Origin: Carallia brachiata
Taxonomy: Eukaryota; Streptophyta; Magnoliopsida; Malpighiales; Rhizophoraceae
Assembly: GCA_021464245.1 (NCBI GenBank)
Contig: JADCRB010000068.1
Location: 7,426,134-7,490,133, forward strand
Direction: 5' to 3'
DNA: 64,000 nucleotides
Below, one piece after another: positions 12,445-24,750 of the stretch; the stretch's first letter is position 1; each line of letters starts with the position of its first letter. The position numbers and the translations under genes were made by a program. The notes below the pieces were generated by a model. That model did not search any database. It was not told the DNA's origin and was given only the letters and a program-made list of their open reading frames with translations.

Positions 12445-13514
12445 CATTTTACTTGCCACCATGTGTTACAACCAACAGCAATCGACGCAACCAATCGTTT
12501 TATTTCCCTTCGCTTGAGCTTTTCCATCGTTAAATCCTCCAGAATCTTACAACCTACAGAGTTCACAAATCCTTAAGAGTATCAACGGTTTCACAAATAC
12601 CCAAAGTCCCCCGCAACCACAAGCAATTCCACAAATCCTTGGAGTCCGACAATGAGCAACCCGCCACCACTCTGAGCATGTGGTTTTTCTTTTTTTACAT
12701 TTATTTCATTTTTGGATTTTTATTGAATACTGTGTTCAGGAGGATTTAGTTATTTTAATTGTTTGATTAATAATTTTTCCATCAATTTTACTGCTCTTAC
12801 TATTGGTTTTGAAGTAGAATCAAATATTATACTTTGCTATGTTTTTAGGCTTACTGTTGCTGCCGTTGGTTATTGTCGAGATTCTTGGGGTTCTGTATCG
12901 ATGTCAAACCTAATCAAATCAGATTTCTCTTCGTTTTCCACTCTCTTCCTTGGGCATTACCATCTCATGAAACCTCTTGGTTTGGAGGATAACATTGACC
13001 AGTTGTCCTTTGAGATATTGGCTTCTTCTTTCTTGATTATAGAGGTTTCAACGTTTTTTTCTCTCTTCAAATGAAATACGTAGAAGAAGATTGCACCCAT
13101 AGTTAACTGTCCTGCAATTTCGGCAATTGCAATTCCTATGATTGTTCCAGGTAAGCCTGTTTTGTTGTTGAGACCTAGTTGTGGAACCTGACGGGTTATT
13201 GTTTTTTAGGCTAGAGCTTATTGTTTTAGGAGCAACTACAATAGTAGAGGTGGGTGCAGATGCATTCCAAAGAGAGGATATTGGAGAAGAATGAATTGGA
13301 CATCCTATTGTTCAACCAAATATCATACTTTTGTTGTCATCCTTGTGATTTATTACCCTTATTGATGCTATGGAATTTTAATTTTGAGTATTTGGTAAAA
13401 CTAAATTTTAAATGAAAAAAAATTGTCTTGTGACAATTTGCTTCCCTGATCGGGTCTCCAAATTTGAGAATTTTTTTTTTTGTTTTCTTGGTTGGTGCAC
13501 AATCACAATTAAAA
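12445..13514. other. Block present only in duplication unit 1
   Basis: About 1.07 kb absent from the equivalent point of unit 2 (about 15697-15703), so it was either inserted here or deleted there. It contains a 103-codon plus-strand open frame (12763-13074) with serine/leucine-rich sequence that I do not recognise. No inverted termini or clear target duplication were found. Confidence 0.6.
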
Positions 13515-13700
13515 CTTAATTTGCATGAAAAGTTGAGAGTATATGATAATTAAGGAGCACGCAGGGGTCACAGACATGGATCTGAGCAACATAAAAATTC
13601 ATGTTCCATAATGCATGAAAATACATATAGAACACCATATAGAATTTTGTTGACACAAAAAATAAAAATAAAAAAAACAAAAACTTTTGTTGGAGCAACA

Positions 13701-14347
13701 TTATTTCTTTTTTTCTTCTTCCACCGTCTGAACTTCTCTATTCTGCGGTTCTTGGTCCCAGACCTCGAACAAATTTTTTATAGTAAACACAATAATGGCA
13801 CATATTAAAATCAATATTATTTCTAAAAAATTTGCTTTGAATATGAAACTTACCGCTATATAAACCAAACGACTAGTGGGTAACAACCTTCTACTTGATG
13901 CATAAAGATTGAGACCCAACAAAGAAAAAATCCAGCAGCTGCAGTCGTGAAACAAAAGAGGATTATTTTCCACTTCCCAGAGTCTAAGAAGAATCCAGTA
14001 ATTGGAACTGACTGTGGTTGCACCGGGGATAGAGGAAAAAATTTTTTGTTCTTGAAGTCTAGTCTAAGAAGGTAGATAAGGTACGAGAAGATAATACAAA
14101 GAAATAATTCAATCATTGTTCTTCTACAAACTGCTGCATAGATTCGCAACCCTTCCAACATGACCTTGTTTCTTGTGAAAAAAATGATAAAAAGTGCTGT
14201 AGTGCCGGCTATTCCAACTGCGAGCCAATTTGATGAATAAGTACGAAAAAGTCTTTCTGCAGTTTCTAAAAACAAAAAGAGAATAACTGTAGTCCACCAG
14301 AAAAAAATGGACAGCAGAAAGAAGATTACTGGTCTTGGAATTGCCAT
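13701..14347 (-). pseudogene. Multi-pass membrane protein family, copy 1 (frameshifted)
   Basis: Starts at the ATG ending at 14347 (MAIPRPVIFFLLSIFFWW) and runs about 215 codons with five hydrophobic segments: residues ~5-27, ~41-59, ~78-98, ~130-150 and ~165-195. The tail is charged (NLFEVWDQEPQNREVQ, ending EEEKKK). The reading frame shifts near 13915, after AAAGFFL, and resumes as LGLNLYASSRRLL in the next frame. Aligned with copy 2, one base is missing there. The family is unknown to me; no catalytic or named motif is visible. Conservation of protein sequence between copies in and after the shift indicates that the whole region was coding. Confidence 0.7.
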
Positions 14348-14807
14348 GGCTGAATATAGGAAAAGAAAAATACTTTTATGATAAGTAGATTTTGAAAACC
14401 AGACGTCTAACTTTAAAATAGATAATGACTAAATGAAAACCAAACTCTTATTATATAATGTTAGCCAAATGATAATAATTAAATTTTTTTGAACAGATAA
14501 TGATTAAATTTTTTTTAAATGAAAAAGGATAATAAGTAAATCTTTTTAAATAGATAATGACTAAATCTTTTTTAAAACGAAAAAAGGTAACAACCAAATC
14601 TTTTTTGAACGATAATAACATAATCAAAATTGAGCCAATTCAAAAATCGTATAATAGAAAAAGGTAACAACTAAATTTTTTTTGAATGACAGATAATGAC
14701 GAAATCAAAATAGAGCCAATTCAACATTCATTTACAGTGGGTTGCTCCTCAAATAATGCGGCGCATTTTTTGCCGACAATTGACCAGGGCTTCAATTCAA
14801 CCAAAGA

Positions 14808-15190
14808 TATAAAATTAATTTCCTACCCATAAACCAAAAAGAAAAAAGAGGCTGCCAGTTCGGGGAAATGAATCTTGGTGGGATCCGATGATTACTTACA
14901 ATGGGCCCCACCTCCTTTCCCCACTCCCTTATGCTTCTCAAACATAACCCATTTTATTGAGATTTTTTCATTCCTTCATGTTTTCCGCCCTATCAAACAC
15001 ACAAGTCTTTTTCCCAACAAATTTTTATGAAGGCTTTTGGAAGGGGAGTTATTTAGTAAGTATGAGTTTAATAATTTACAAGAAGCAATAGTTAATTTTG
15101 ATTAACGCGAAAATATATAGGACTGTGAAGAGACATTTTGTTATTGAAATGACAATAATACTCAATCATTTAGGCATATCGAAATATCAC
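14808..15190. other. Spacer between duplication units
   Basis: About 380 bases without coding signal. It includes a short less AT-rich stretch (about 14840-14935) but nothing identifiable. Confidence 0.5.
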
Positions 15191-16850
15191 ACATCGTTTA
15201 TACTACAAAAAATTAATTAGTTTATGATCTATCTGGTTATCTTATGAGATTTTTGTTGTTGATTTTTATTGTTTGAAGTTCCAATCTTTTGATTTTGCTA
15301 TTTGATGGTTATTCTTCTATAAAAAATTTTGAAAATTTTTAATTTGATTCATTCTTTTTAATGAGTATAACTTATTTATAATTTTATATTATACAATAAG
15401 TTATGTCTATTTAAAATAAAAATAAAAAATAGACTTATGTAATATTAAATTATAAATAAATTATATTAAAAAAATAAATAAAATTAACAAGTATCATATA
15501 TTTGTTATCCATTGTTATTTTTTTGTTATTATCAATCTATGTGAATATATTGTTGCTGTGCTTTTTGCATGACATGTGACATAATTCTCCGTTAGTTTTG
15601 ACCTATTATGCTCCATTCTTCAATCTTAAACAGTACTTTTTTGCTAAAAAAAACTGGTACTTCTAACATCAATCCAACAATAATCGTTACAAACAATTTG
15701 GACTTAATTTGCATGAAAAGTTCAAAGTATATGGTAATTAAGGAGCACGGAGGGATCACAGACATGGTTCTAAGTGATATAAAAATTCATTTTCCATAAT
15801 GCATGGAAATACATATAGAACACCATATATAATTTTGTAGACACACACAAAAAATAAAAAAACAAAAACAAAAACTTTTGTAGGAGCCGTATTATTTCTT
15901 TTTTTCTTCAACTACCGTCTGAACTTTTCTATTCTGGGGTTCTTGGTCCCACACCTCAAAAAAAAAATTCTATAGTAAAGGTAATAATGGCACATATTAA
16001 AATCAATATTATCTCAAAAAATTTGCTTCAAATGTGAAACTTACGGCTATATAAACCAAAGGGCTAGTGGGTAACAACCTTCTAATTGATGCAGAAAGAT
16101 TTAGACCTAGGCAGACGAAAAATCCAGCAGTTGCAACCGTAAAACAAAAGAGGATTATTTTTTACTTCTCAGAGTTGATGAAGAACCCAATCATAGGAAC
16201 CGACTATGGTTGTGCCGAAAAAGATAGATGAAAAAATTTTTTGTTCTTGAAGTCTAGTAAAAGTAGGTAGATAAGGTTAGAGAAGATAATACAAAGAAAT
16301 AGTTAGATCATCGTTCTCCTACGAACTGCTGCATAGATTGGCAGCCCTTCCAACATGACCGTGTCATTTGTGAAAAAAATGATTAAAAGTGCTACAGTGC
16401 CGACTGTTCCAATTGCGAGACAATTCAATGAATACGTAGGAAAAAGTCCCTCTGAAGTTTTTGAAAACAAAAGGAGAAGAACTGTAGTCCACCAGAAAAA
16501 AATGGACAGCAGAAAGAAGATTACTAACCTCGAAATTGTCATGGCTAATTGATTATAAGAAAAGAAAAACACTTTTATGATAGGTAGATTTTGAAAACTA
16601 GGTGTCGAATTTTATTCTTATTATATGTTGCCAGCCAAATGATAATAACTAAATCTTTTTAAAATAAAAAAGAATAGTGACTAAATCTTTTATAAAACGA
16701 AAAAAAGTAACGATCAAATCTTTTTTAAACGATAGATAATGATGCAATCAAAATAGAGCCAATTCAACATTCACATATTGTGTGTTGCTCTTCAAATAAT
16801 GTGGTGCAATTTTTGTTAATGATTGACCAAGACTTCAATTCAACCAATAA
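15191..16850. repeat. Segmental duplication, unit 2
   Basis: Counterpart of unit 1 with the 1.07-kb block missing at about 15700. The left part begins near ttatactacaaaaaattaattag, and the right part ends near cttcaattcaaccaa. It carries membrane-protein copy 2. The orientation is the same as unit 1, so this is a tandem duplication. Confidence 0.85.
15892..16542 (-). pseudogene. Multi-pass membrane protein family, copy 2 (nonsense mutation)
   Basis: Homologue of copy 1. It begins MTISRLVIFFLLSIFFWW from the ATG ending at 16542. A stop (TAA) replaces the Glu codon that follows RRRTMI near 16303, about 80 residues in. Later parts still translate as family sequence: ILFCFTVATAGFFVCLGLNL near 16100 is in one frame, without the shift of copy 1. 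A run of A near 15958-15967 adds a further indel before the tail. Clearly a dead copy, but it helps define the ancestral frame. Confidence 0.7.
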
Positions 16851-17600
16851 TTACTACTCCATGTGGCAATTGCATGTCCACCATTACTCTATTCCATCTT
16901 AAACAACATTATTACATATATGATACAAAAATAGTAAATGGCCAGACCCAACTACCCAGATGAAGTTCATACCGAATAAAAAATAGTTGTAAAAGAATAA
17001 AATAAGAGTTTAAAAAGATAAGGTGGAATAAAAAATAGTTAAAAAAAAGAGTAGGTATAGAAGATGCAATTTTTCATGTTCCCACCAAGTTTTGGACCGC
17101 AAATGGGAAAAAAAAATCGGGAAAGTTTGGGGAGGGGTACAGTTGGGAAAAGAGAGAAGGGGCGACTAAACATAAAGCGAGCAAAATATGGGAGAAGTAA
17201 AAGAATGGGTAGCTAGAAAGAAAGGGCTTAAGGAGGCAAAAAAAACAACAAAATAAGGGTTGTAATTATAAAGGGGCACTGAAATCTAAAGAATTTGCTG
17301 AAAACATAGTTGGGAAAGCTTGAAGGTGAGTTATATTTCATATAAGCAAGAACAATTAAGCAACGTGTTTGTGCAAAGTGGAAATGATTGTGAAAATATA
17401 AAAGGAGAACTAGTGAGAAGAAGTAATTGGGAAAAATAGGAAAAGTGAAAACGTAATGTGGTAAAGGTATTTAAAATTGAAGAGGAAACAAAAGCAATGA
17501 GCAATAGTAGCACTACAAGGGGAAATGTTGATGCTCCAGAAACTGGTGGGGGCATTGGTGAAGGGGGTAATGAAGTAGAGGTATTTGAAAGTGAAGAGGA
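16851..17600. other. Region upstream of the FAR1-like pseudogene
   Basis: AT-rich, with gaataaaaaatagtt repeated at about 16975 and 17027. From about 17040 it becomes purine-rich, unlike the flanks, which may mark the inside of the transposon or its leader. A terminal inverted repeat matching the downstream side could not be found. Confidence 0.4.
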
Positions 17601-17619
17601 AACAATGGTTGTTGAAGAA

Positions 17620-19526
17620 CTGAGAGTTGGAATGGGTTTTCTAAATATAGAAGAGTTGTACGATTTTTACAAGAAGTATGTAAAAGCAAAGGAATTTGGT
17701 ATTTTGTGGGGCAAGAAAGGATAGGCTGACAGGCAAACATAGGTAGATGACAATTGCCTGCAACAAAGGACGCGAGCACAAGGCAAAGGGGAGCAATATA
17801 TTGTCACGACATCCTAGTGGGAGGTTAGGATGTAAAGCTCAAGTAAGTTATGTGAATCATACTAGCATATGGGTGATAAGTAAAGTCAACTTAGTGCACA
17901 ATCATGAAGTTAGTCCAGACCAATCTCGATACATAAGGCAACATAGAGCAGTAGATGTTCAATGGCAAAGAAAATTAGAACTTAATGACAAGGCTGGTTT
18001 AAGGCCATGTAAAAATGTGAAATCTATGATATATAAAAAGGGGGGCCACAAAGAGCTCTCATGTTTGAGTGTTGATCTAATAAATCATGTTAGTAAGGTT
18101 CGAAGGTTACAAGTTGTAGGCAGTGATGCTCAAGCACTGCATTAATTGTTTGGGAAAATGTAGACTTAGAGTAGAGATTTTTTTTATGTGATAAAGTTAG
18201 ACAAAGAGGGTTGGTTGAAACACATGTTTTGGATAGACAGCAGGTACAAGGCTGGCTATAAAGAGTTTAGTGATATTGTGACCTTTGACACTACCTATTT
18301 AGTAAACAAATATGACATACCATTCGCTTCCTTTGTAGGTGTAAATCATTATGGGCAATCTATACTGTTAGGTTGTGCATTGTTGAATAATGAGAAGTGT
18401 AAGACTTTCACGTGGTTATTTGAGATGTGGTTAAATTGCATGGAAGGTAATCATCCAGAGGCAATCATCACGGTTCAATGTGCACAAATAGAGGAGGCTA
18501 TAAATATAGTATTTCCAAACACAAGACATATATGGTGTTTATGACATATATTAACAAAACTTCCAAAGAAATTTGGTAGAAGTAATGAGTATCAGGGCAT
18601 CAGAGAAGCATTTATGTGTGCTGTATATGACACGAACACTGATGGAGAATTTCAAGAACAATAGGGAGCCATGGTAGAGGAATATGAGCTACAGAATAAT
18701 GAATGGTTAGAGTCTTTATTTTGGAATCGACAGCGGTGGGTTCCTATATATGTGAAACCTTCATTTTGGGCTGGAATGAGTTCAACACAAAGGAGTGAAA
18801 GTATGCATTCATTTTTTGATGGCTATGTCATTCTAGAACTATATTGACACAATTTGACGAGCAATATGAATTGGGAATTAGGGAGAAGCTGGAGAAGGAA
18901 ATACAAGAGGATTTCGTGTCAGCAAACTCTATAATTCCTTGTGTGACTGTATTGGAGATAGAAAGCAACTGAGAGATGCTTACATGAATAACATGTTCAA
19001 GATAGTTCAAAAAAACATCACTAATATGATGTATTGTGATGCTAGTTTGAGATCATGCTGTGGAAGACAGGTAATATATAAGGTGACACAAATTGTAAGT
19101 GGAGAAGGATACAGTTCAAGGAGGGTAAGGTTTATGGTTAGTTTTGAACGTGATACTACTGAAGCCAATTGCAATTGTCACTTGTTGGACTTCAAAGGTA
19201 TACTATGCCCTCATATTTTCAAAGTGTTTACTTATAATGATGTTACTTGTATACCTGAGAGGCATATACTTAGGAGGTAGAGAAAGGATATTGGCAGGGT
19301 CCATTTGAGCATTAAGATAGATTGCAGCAGTATGACCCCAGAGATAGAAAGGGCAACAGATTTGGAAAACGTTTTTTACTCAACACTTACTAATGCAGTT
19401 CAAGATAGGGAAAAATATGAATACTTGATGGGAAGGCTAATAGAGGACTCAAGAATACTAGAGAAATGGGCAGGTAAGCCTAGTTGCAGCAAGGGGGACA
19501 AAAAAGGGGAAACAAATGAACACTAG
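17620..19526 (+). pseudogene. FAR1-related / MULE transposase pseudogene
   Basis: Blocks in family order spread over three frames. N-terminal FAR1 DNA-binding domain: VGMGFLNIEELYDFYKKY at about 17627, continuing TIACNKGREHKAK to VHNHEVSPDQSRY at 17747-17940. MULE transposase core at 18190-18545: FWIDSRYKAGYKEF, VTFDTTYLVNKYD, PFVGVNH-like, HIWCL. Middle region: RWVPIYVKPSFWAGMSSTQRSESMHSFFDGY at about 18733-18825. SWIM zinc finger at about 19160-19230: CNCHLLDFKGILCPHIF. Family: these proteins bind DNA and catalyse cut-and-paste transposition, or in domesticated FHY3/FAR1 forms regulate light responses. Stops fall after GILWGKKG, after DAQALH, at HIWCL and after HILRR, with at least three frame changes. 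The second catalytic Asp position reads ITVQ rather than ITDQ. Inactive. Confidence 0.9.
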
Positions 19527-22500
19527 TATGGCAGGAAAGGATTGTGAGGTGAGAAAAGCAAGTACAACACAGTACAAAGATCTCTTAATTGTTAAAAGAA
19601 GGGAGAGGCCGAAGATGAAGCGTATGTTGGCAGAATATGAAGAAAAAATCATGTGAAAAAGACGCAAAAGAGAAGGTAGCCTAAAAAAAAAGTGAATGGT
19701 GCTATGAATCTTGGGCAACATAGTAGCTCAACAAGTGTTTTACTACAACAGGTACATTATTGTGAACAATCAGTGAGATTACAAAGGTGTTATTAGGGTC
19801 AATAATGTGATATTAGGTTGTTTGTAATGAAAACAGACAATAAAATGTGTTTTCTATGAAATAAAACTGAAAACGAGTAAAAAGTGGGCCAAAGAGTGTA
19901 AATAGGAAGGTGAAAGAAAGATGTGTGTATTAAAATAATGGTGGTACTGATATTGAATGTAGGAAAATGACGGAAGGCTTGTGCAGTCAAGGGCATCGTC
20001 GTCTGCAATGGGGATGTGCATAGTGATAACAACCAAATGGTAGAGGTGATGTGAAATGTGGTTTGATCACGGTGCATGGTCAAATAACAATGCAATTTCT
20101 TGAAAAATTTAGAGTTCAACCCTGCATATTGGTAGTATTATTAGGTTTCATTTAATTATTATTGTGCTCTATAAAAGAGAGGAAATTGTACACTTGGATT
20201 CCATAAAATAAATTGGAGGTAGTAGACTAAAGATGCTGTTAATGTCATTGTAGATTGCATGGCCTCCAATGCCAGCGTTGTATTCGCATACATCAATCAA
20301 TTTTTCGGTCTCGTATGCTAATGGTGTGGTTGGGGCCTTCCCACAAAGGTTATGGATGTAGTGAATAGTGTAGTAGTCTGAGGTATAGCTTCTATTAAGT
20401 ATGGATTAAGTTAAGTAAAAAATGTTTTATTTGAGGAAAAGGATATTGGTGACAAATGTTTACCTGGTAAATTGAGTGATAATGTTCTTGCTTGAATTGA
20501 CTCTTATTTGTAAAGGGTATTAAAACTTATGGAGTGAATGGAAGTTAGGTAACTTATTACTTTTGTTATCAAAGGAGGGAAGTGATGCGCAAGTGTTGCT
20601 AGTGTCAAAGTATTGGTTTATTCTACTTACCTTTGGGGCATTTGCTTTTAGCGAATTAAATAGCTGGTTAAAAATCAGCCTTGTTTGAAGTGGCTTAACA
20701 TAAGGTGTATATAATCACCTTGTGGGGTGTAGTATATGAAATGCTTTTGGCATGTATATATATGTGGAGTAATTTGTTTTTTGAAATCGGTTAGGCAAAG
20801 GGCCAAAAACTTATGTTCAAAAACATCTGCAACTATACTACTAATCTAGATTGTTGATAAGAGGAAAAGCTGCACAAATTATTTAAGTAGTAATATGACG
20901 ATAGATGATAATGTTTATAGAGAAAAAAGTGCATAAGTGAAAGAAAGGTGACATTTTATGACCGTCGTTGCACGAAATACAATATTAATTGCATTTGGCG
21001 CAAAAAATTGGTACATTTTGGATTTAGGGCTACAATTCTCACCCAACAAGTACTTGTCATATTATAGAAATAGTGAAACTAGAATGTTTAGGTTATTGTA
21101 TGCAAAAGATATAGGTTTATGAGCAATTTTGTTTTTAAAAAAGTTTGATATTTGTTTAGTACATTCAGTAGCAATGGTAAAATACTGGAAAGTGAGGTTA
21201 AAGTGTTTGGTTATTTTTTTGGTACGAGAAAAAGGAACGTTACTTGTATGGGAATGTCTTTTTTCGATTGCACAAAGTATAAAAGCGATTGCAGAACATT
21301 TAAAATTTGTTGCAATGTGGGAAAAAGTTCGGGCAATAGAAAGATGACAATTTCTTTAGTTTTGCAATGTTGAAAATAAGCCATCTATTTTTAGATCAGA
21401 GACTATACATGATCTATGATGTTAACACCATTGCAAATGTAAAAGTATTCGTTAATTCCTCAAACATCATATTTATGTGTTCGTGACTTCGTATTTATGA
21501 AGTGCGGCTGTAGAAATTACAGAAAACATTGCAATTTGTGGGAGTGGAGTAATTAATAAACCAAAAAGATGATGGATTAATTCAATAGCTATGTTGTTTG
21601 ATGGCTAAGTAATGTGCATCACTCATTGTATGTGAATATCTTATTAGGGGTGAGCAAGTGAGCGGAAATTTTTTTAATGACAAAAATAAAAAGGGAAAAT
21701 TTGGAAAAAGAAAAATGTCATTGAGGGGGCAATAGCATGCATGGGTCAAAAGAAAAGGTTTGGTCTTTTTTATGAAAATGATAAACAAAACAAAGGTTTT
21801 GTCCAATTTTATTCAATTAGAGGCCAGTATGTGTAAAGTAAGTTTTAATATAATAAACATTCAGCCTAACTAAATTAAGACCCCAAATTTGTTAATTTAA
21901 TTAAAGAAATTAAAAATTTTTATTTTTCTTATTTTTTAAATAAATATAATAATTTATTTTAATTTTTTTATTTTTCTCTCTCTTCAAATTTTTTCCTCTG
22001 GCCAAATATAATGTAAATTAAGTAATGTTCAGGCGGAAATAATAATTATGGAGTGTGAAAAACACACTTCGTACGGACGTGGAAATAAAGGAAGGAAGGA
22101 AAGAAAACGAATAGACTATAGCAAAAAAAAAAAGGTAAGACATATAGACAAAAGTGAAAAAGGTTATTGGGAAAAAGTCAATTAGACAGGAGGATTGGAA
22201 AAGACACATAGATTAGACAGATTTGCTGGGGGGAGGAGACAGGAAAAAGGGGGTGTAACTCAATGCGAAATGCTAACCAAGTTTGTAATGATCATTATAT
22301 AACTATATGAGATGCCTTTGAACATGGACTTCCAAAATATGGTTAATAAAAGTTGATGGTATGATTTCAAAGGAATTACATTTATTTTAATTTTAAATTT
22401 TTGTAAATTTTTTAATTAAATTTTAAATTTTTTAATTATTTTAATTAAGTACTATATCTTTCAATTATTTTACAAACGAGCTCTTCCACCAACAGAAGTC

Positions 22501-24410
22501 AGTCAAATCATTAAAAATGAATATTGACTAAACGGGAATACATAAAAATCTTAAATACGGTTTCTTTTGTATTTTGTCATTTAATATTTCAAAAAATAAT
22601 TAAAATATTTAAAAATGGCAAAAATTCTAAATATTACAACTAAAAAATATGGAAGAAATCATATTTATGATTTTTTTATTCATTTCTGTTGGGTCAAAGT
22701 CGTTTTTAATAATCTGACTAATTTCTGTTAATGGAATGACTCATTTGTAAAAGAATAAAAAGGTGTAAGACTTAATTAAAAATGTTGAAACGTTTACGAC
22801 TAAATTAAAAAAATTTATAAAAATTTAAAACTAAAATAAATTTTATCCCTGATTTTAAATAGGCAAATATGATAATTAATCGGCATTATGTGCAGAAATT
22901 ATTACAGCATTGCTGCTATGATAGCAATATTGTTGGCGTAATTTTTGTATTCTCCTATATTATTTTTACGGTTGGTGAATTTGTTTGCTATTTAGGGGGT
23001 AGCGTACTGATTTTCTTATTGTGCTTTTCATGTGTCTTTCTTCATTGTTTTGCTAATTACGCCCTTTCCTTTTGGACAGCCATAATTGAGCGGTAAATAA
23101 TTAGGCAGATAATTATATCTAAAATTAGCAATGATTCAATAATTATGTCATTTTTGTTACTTTCTATTTCTATTATTATTTTTAATGATATTTGTTACCC
23201 CAGTATTGAAAAAGGGGAAGTCATTTAATTGTTCCCTTTATTTAATTGTATCTTCTTACTTTTATGAAGTTATTTTACCAAAACATGGAATGATTATTAG
23301 GATGTCCATTACTATAACTTTAGAAATGTCAATAATTAGGCTTGAGTTATGGTTTACTTATTCAATTTGGCTATTAGATACCATAGACATATTGGCAATA
23401 ATGGAAATTATTCTCCAATAATTGCTTTTGATTATTGCTTTTGAATATTAAGGGACAATTAGGAGGCACAATTCAGAGGCACAACTCATCTTTGGCCTTT
23501 CTTTGTCCTTTTTTTTTAATGGACATTTCGGTTACAAGCCCATGTTCTCTATCTTCCATTTTTTAAGCTCTCCTTCCATGAAGAAAACAATCAGATTGTT
23601 TTGACCTTTTGATTATTGAAACATATTCAATAACAATAAGCACAGGCTATTAACAAAAAAAAAAATTTCACACGAGCAATAAAGAAATATAAGTAATTGG
23701 GTCGAATTCTTCCCTTCCGTGCTTTTTATGATGATGACCATGATTTAGAGCAGCTTTTACTCATTTTTGTCTAATTGGATTTTCAACTTTTGTTTTACAT
23801 ACCTCTTTATATTCTTCATAACTTACTGTAGGAAAGCATTTTACACTTGACTTTAGCATGAATGGATACTTAATTTTGATTAAATTGAAATTATAGAAAT
23901 GTAATGCTATAGACAGCTCTAAAACAATTTTTAAAATTGTTATTCCTCTAATTTTCCTTCTTTTAAAAGAAAATGATAAGGGAAAAAAAAGGGAAATGCT
24001 GTAACCTTTATATAATTTTGGATATGCATTGGCAGAACTTTTTCTTTCGTTTGTGGCATACGGAACCTAGTGAACAACTCTAGTTTCTCTATCTATTTGG
24101 TTTGACTTGAGCCAAGTTCTTGTGGTTCTCTTCTCACCTTGTCAAGTTTCCACTTCCACATACTAACAATGTCAGATTAGTTACTGAAATGAGCCAAAGA
24201 TGGGCTTTTTGCATGGCTTAAAACCAAAGTACAATTGCAGCGGGACAAGAAGAAAACAATTTACCATACCTCACAAAATCCTACAGTTTATCTGTAGATT
24301 ATACGTTTACCAAGAAGAACAAAAGTGGAGACAAAAAAATAGAGCAAGCAGCAGACCCATCACCCAAATTCTTTCCCATCCCCATTTTGCCCCCTCAATT
24401 ATGAAGCTTT
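19527..24410. other. Long AT-rich region, no gene seen
   Basis: No recognisable protein, RNA gene or bounded repeat on either strand. The first part (to about 21400) may still belong to the MULE, since its lower poly-A content and purine-rich plus strand continue from the transposase. Open frames at 21129-21373, 22869-23096 and 23185-23421 are leucine/phenylalanine-rich and look like chance. Several T- or A-runs are present. Confidence 0.5.
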
Positions 24411-24750
24411 TTACATAACAGAACATGCATTGGGGTTTTTATCACTGAAGATCTGAGGAGGGTATGCGTATACGACCCCATGGCTTACCTTGGTGGGTAA
24501 TGGTAACACTCATTTCTCTTCAGCTCCGCGTCTTTGGTCTCTTTTGTTGTTTCCTCTGCCTTATTGGCCTCGCAGTCGTCTTCTCTCATGTCTTTAGCGA
24601 CTTCTTGCTCGCCACATTTTTTTTCTTTGTCACTGTCCTCGCCTTTTTCCTCTTCTTTGGATTTTTGGGCTTTTTCTTCTTCTTCTTCTGTTTTTTTCTG
24701 GTTCTTGCTTCAATATCATGGCGTGCAACGAGTGAGAAACCTGCAAAGAA
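24411..24750 (-). pseudogene. HIPP (metal-binding isoprenylated protein) C-terminal remnant
   Basis: On the minus strand HAMILKQEPEK (about 24727-24690) leads, after a frame change in an A7 run, into an acidic Lys/Glu-rich linker (TEEEEEKAQKSKEEEKGED ... AELKRNECYHYPPR). A stop follows directly. A further frame then gives VYAYPPQIFSDKNPNACSVM and TAA at 24413-24411. The ending is the hallmark of heavy-metal-associated isoprenylated plant proteins: NPNAC plus a CaaX farnesylation box (CSVM). The two N-terminal HMA domains (CxxC) were not found upstream. With two frame changes, one stop and a lost N-terminus, this is a truncated pseudogene. The plus-strand ORFs here are shadows. Confidence 0.8.

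Larger units (their letters stand above)
11938..14807. repeat. Segmental duplication, unit 1 (with a ~1.07-kb extra block)
   Basis: Two parts align to unit 2. 11938-12444 pairs with about 15191-15697, and 13515-14807 pairs with about 15703-16850. Similarity is visible over hundreds of bases with scattered substitutions and small indels. The block 12445-13514 is present only here. The second part carries membrane-protein copy 1. Near its right end there is a short degenerate tandem repeat with the core gataatgactaaatctttttt (about 14420-14720). Confidence 0.85.

Noticed and set aside
13856..13915. A GT donor at VYIA|GTAAGT in the membrane-protein copies, suggesting an intron
   Set aside because: The sequence beyond the GT is conserved as protein in all three copies and continues the hydrophobic segment, so it is coding rather than intronic.
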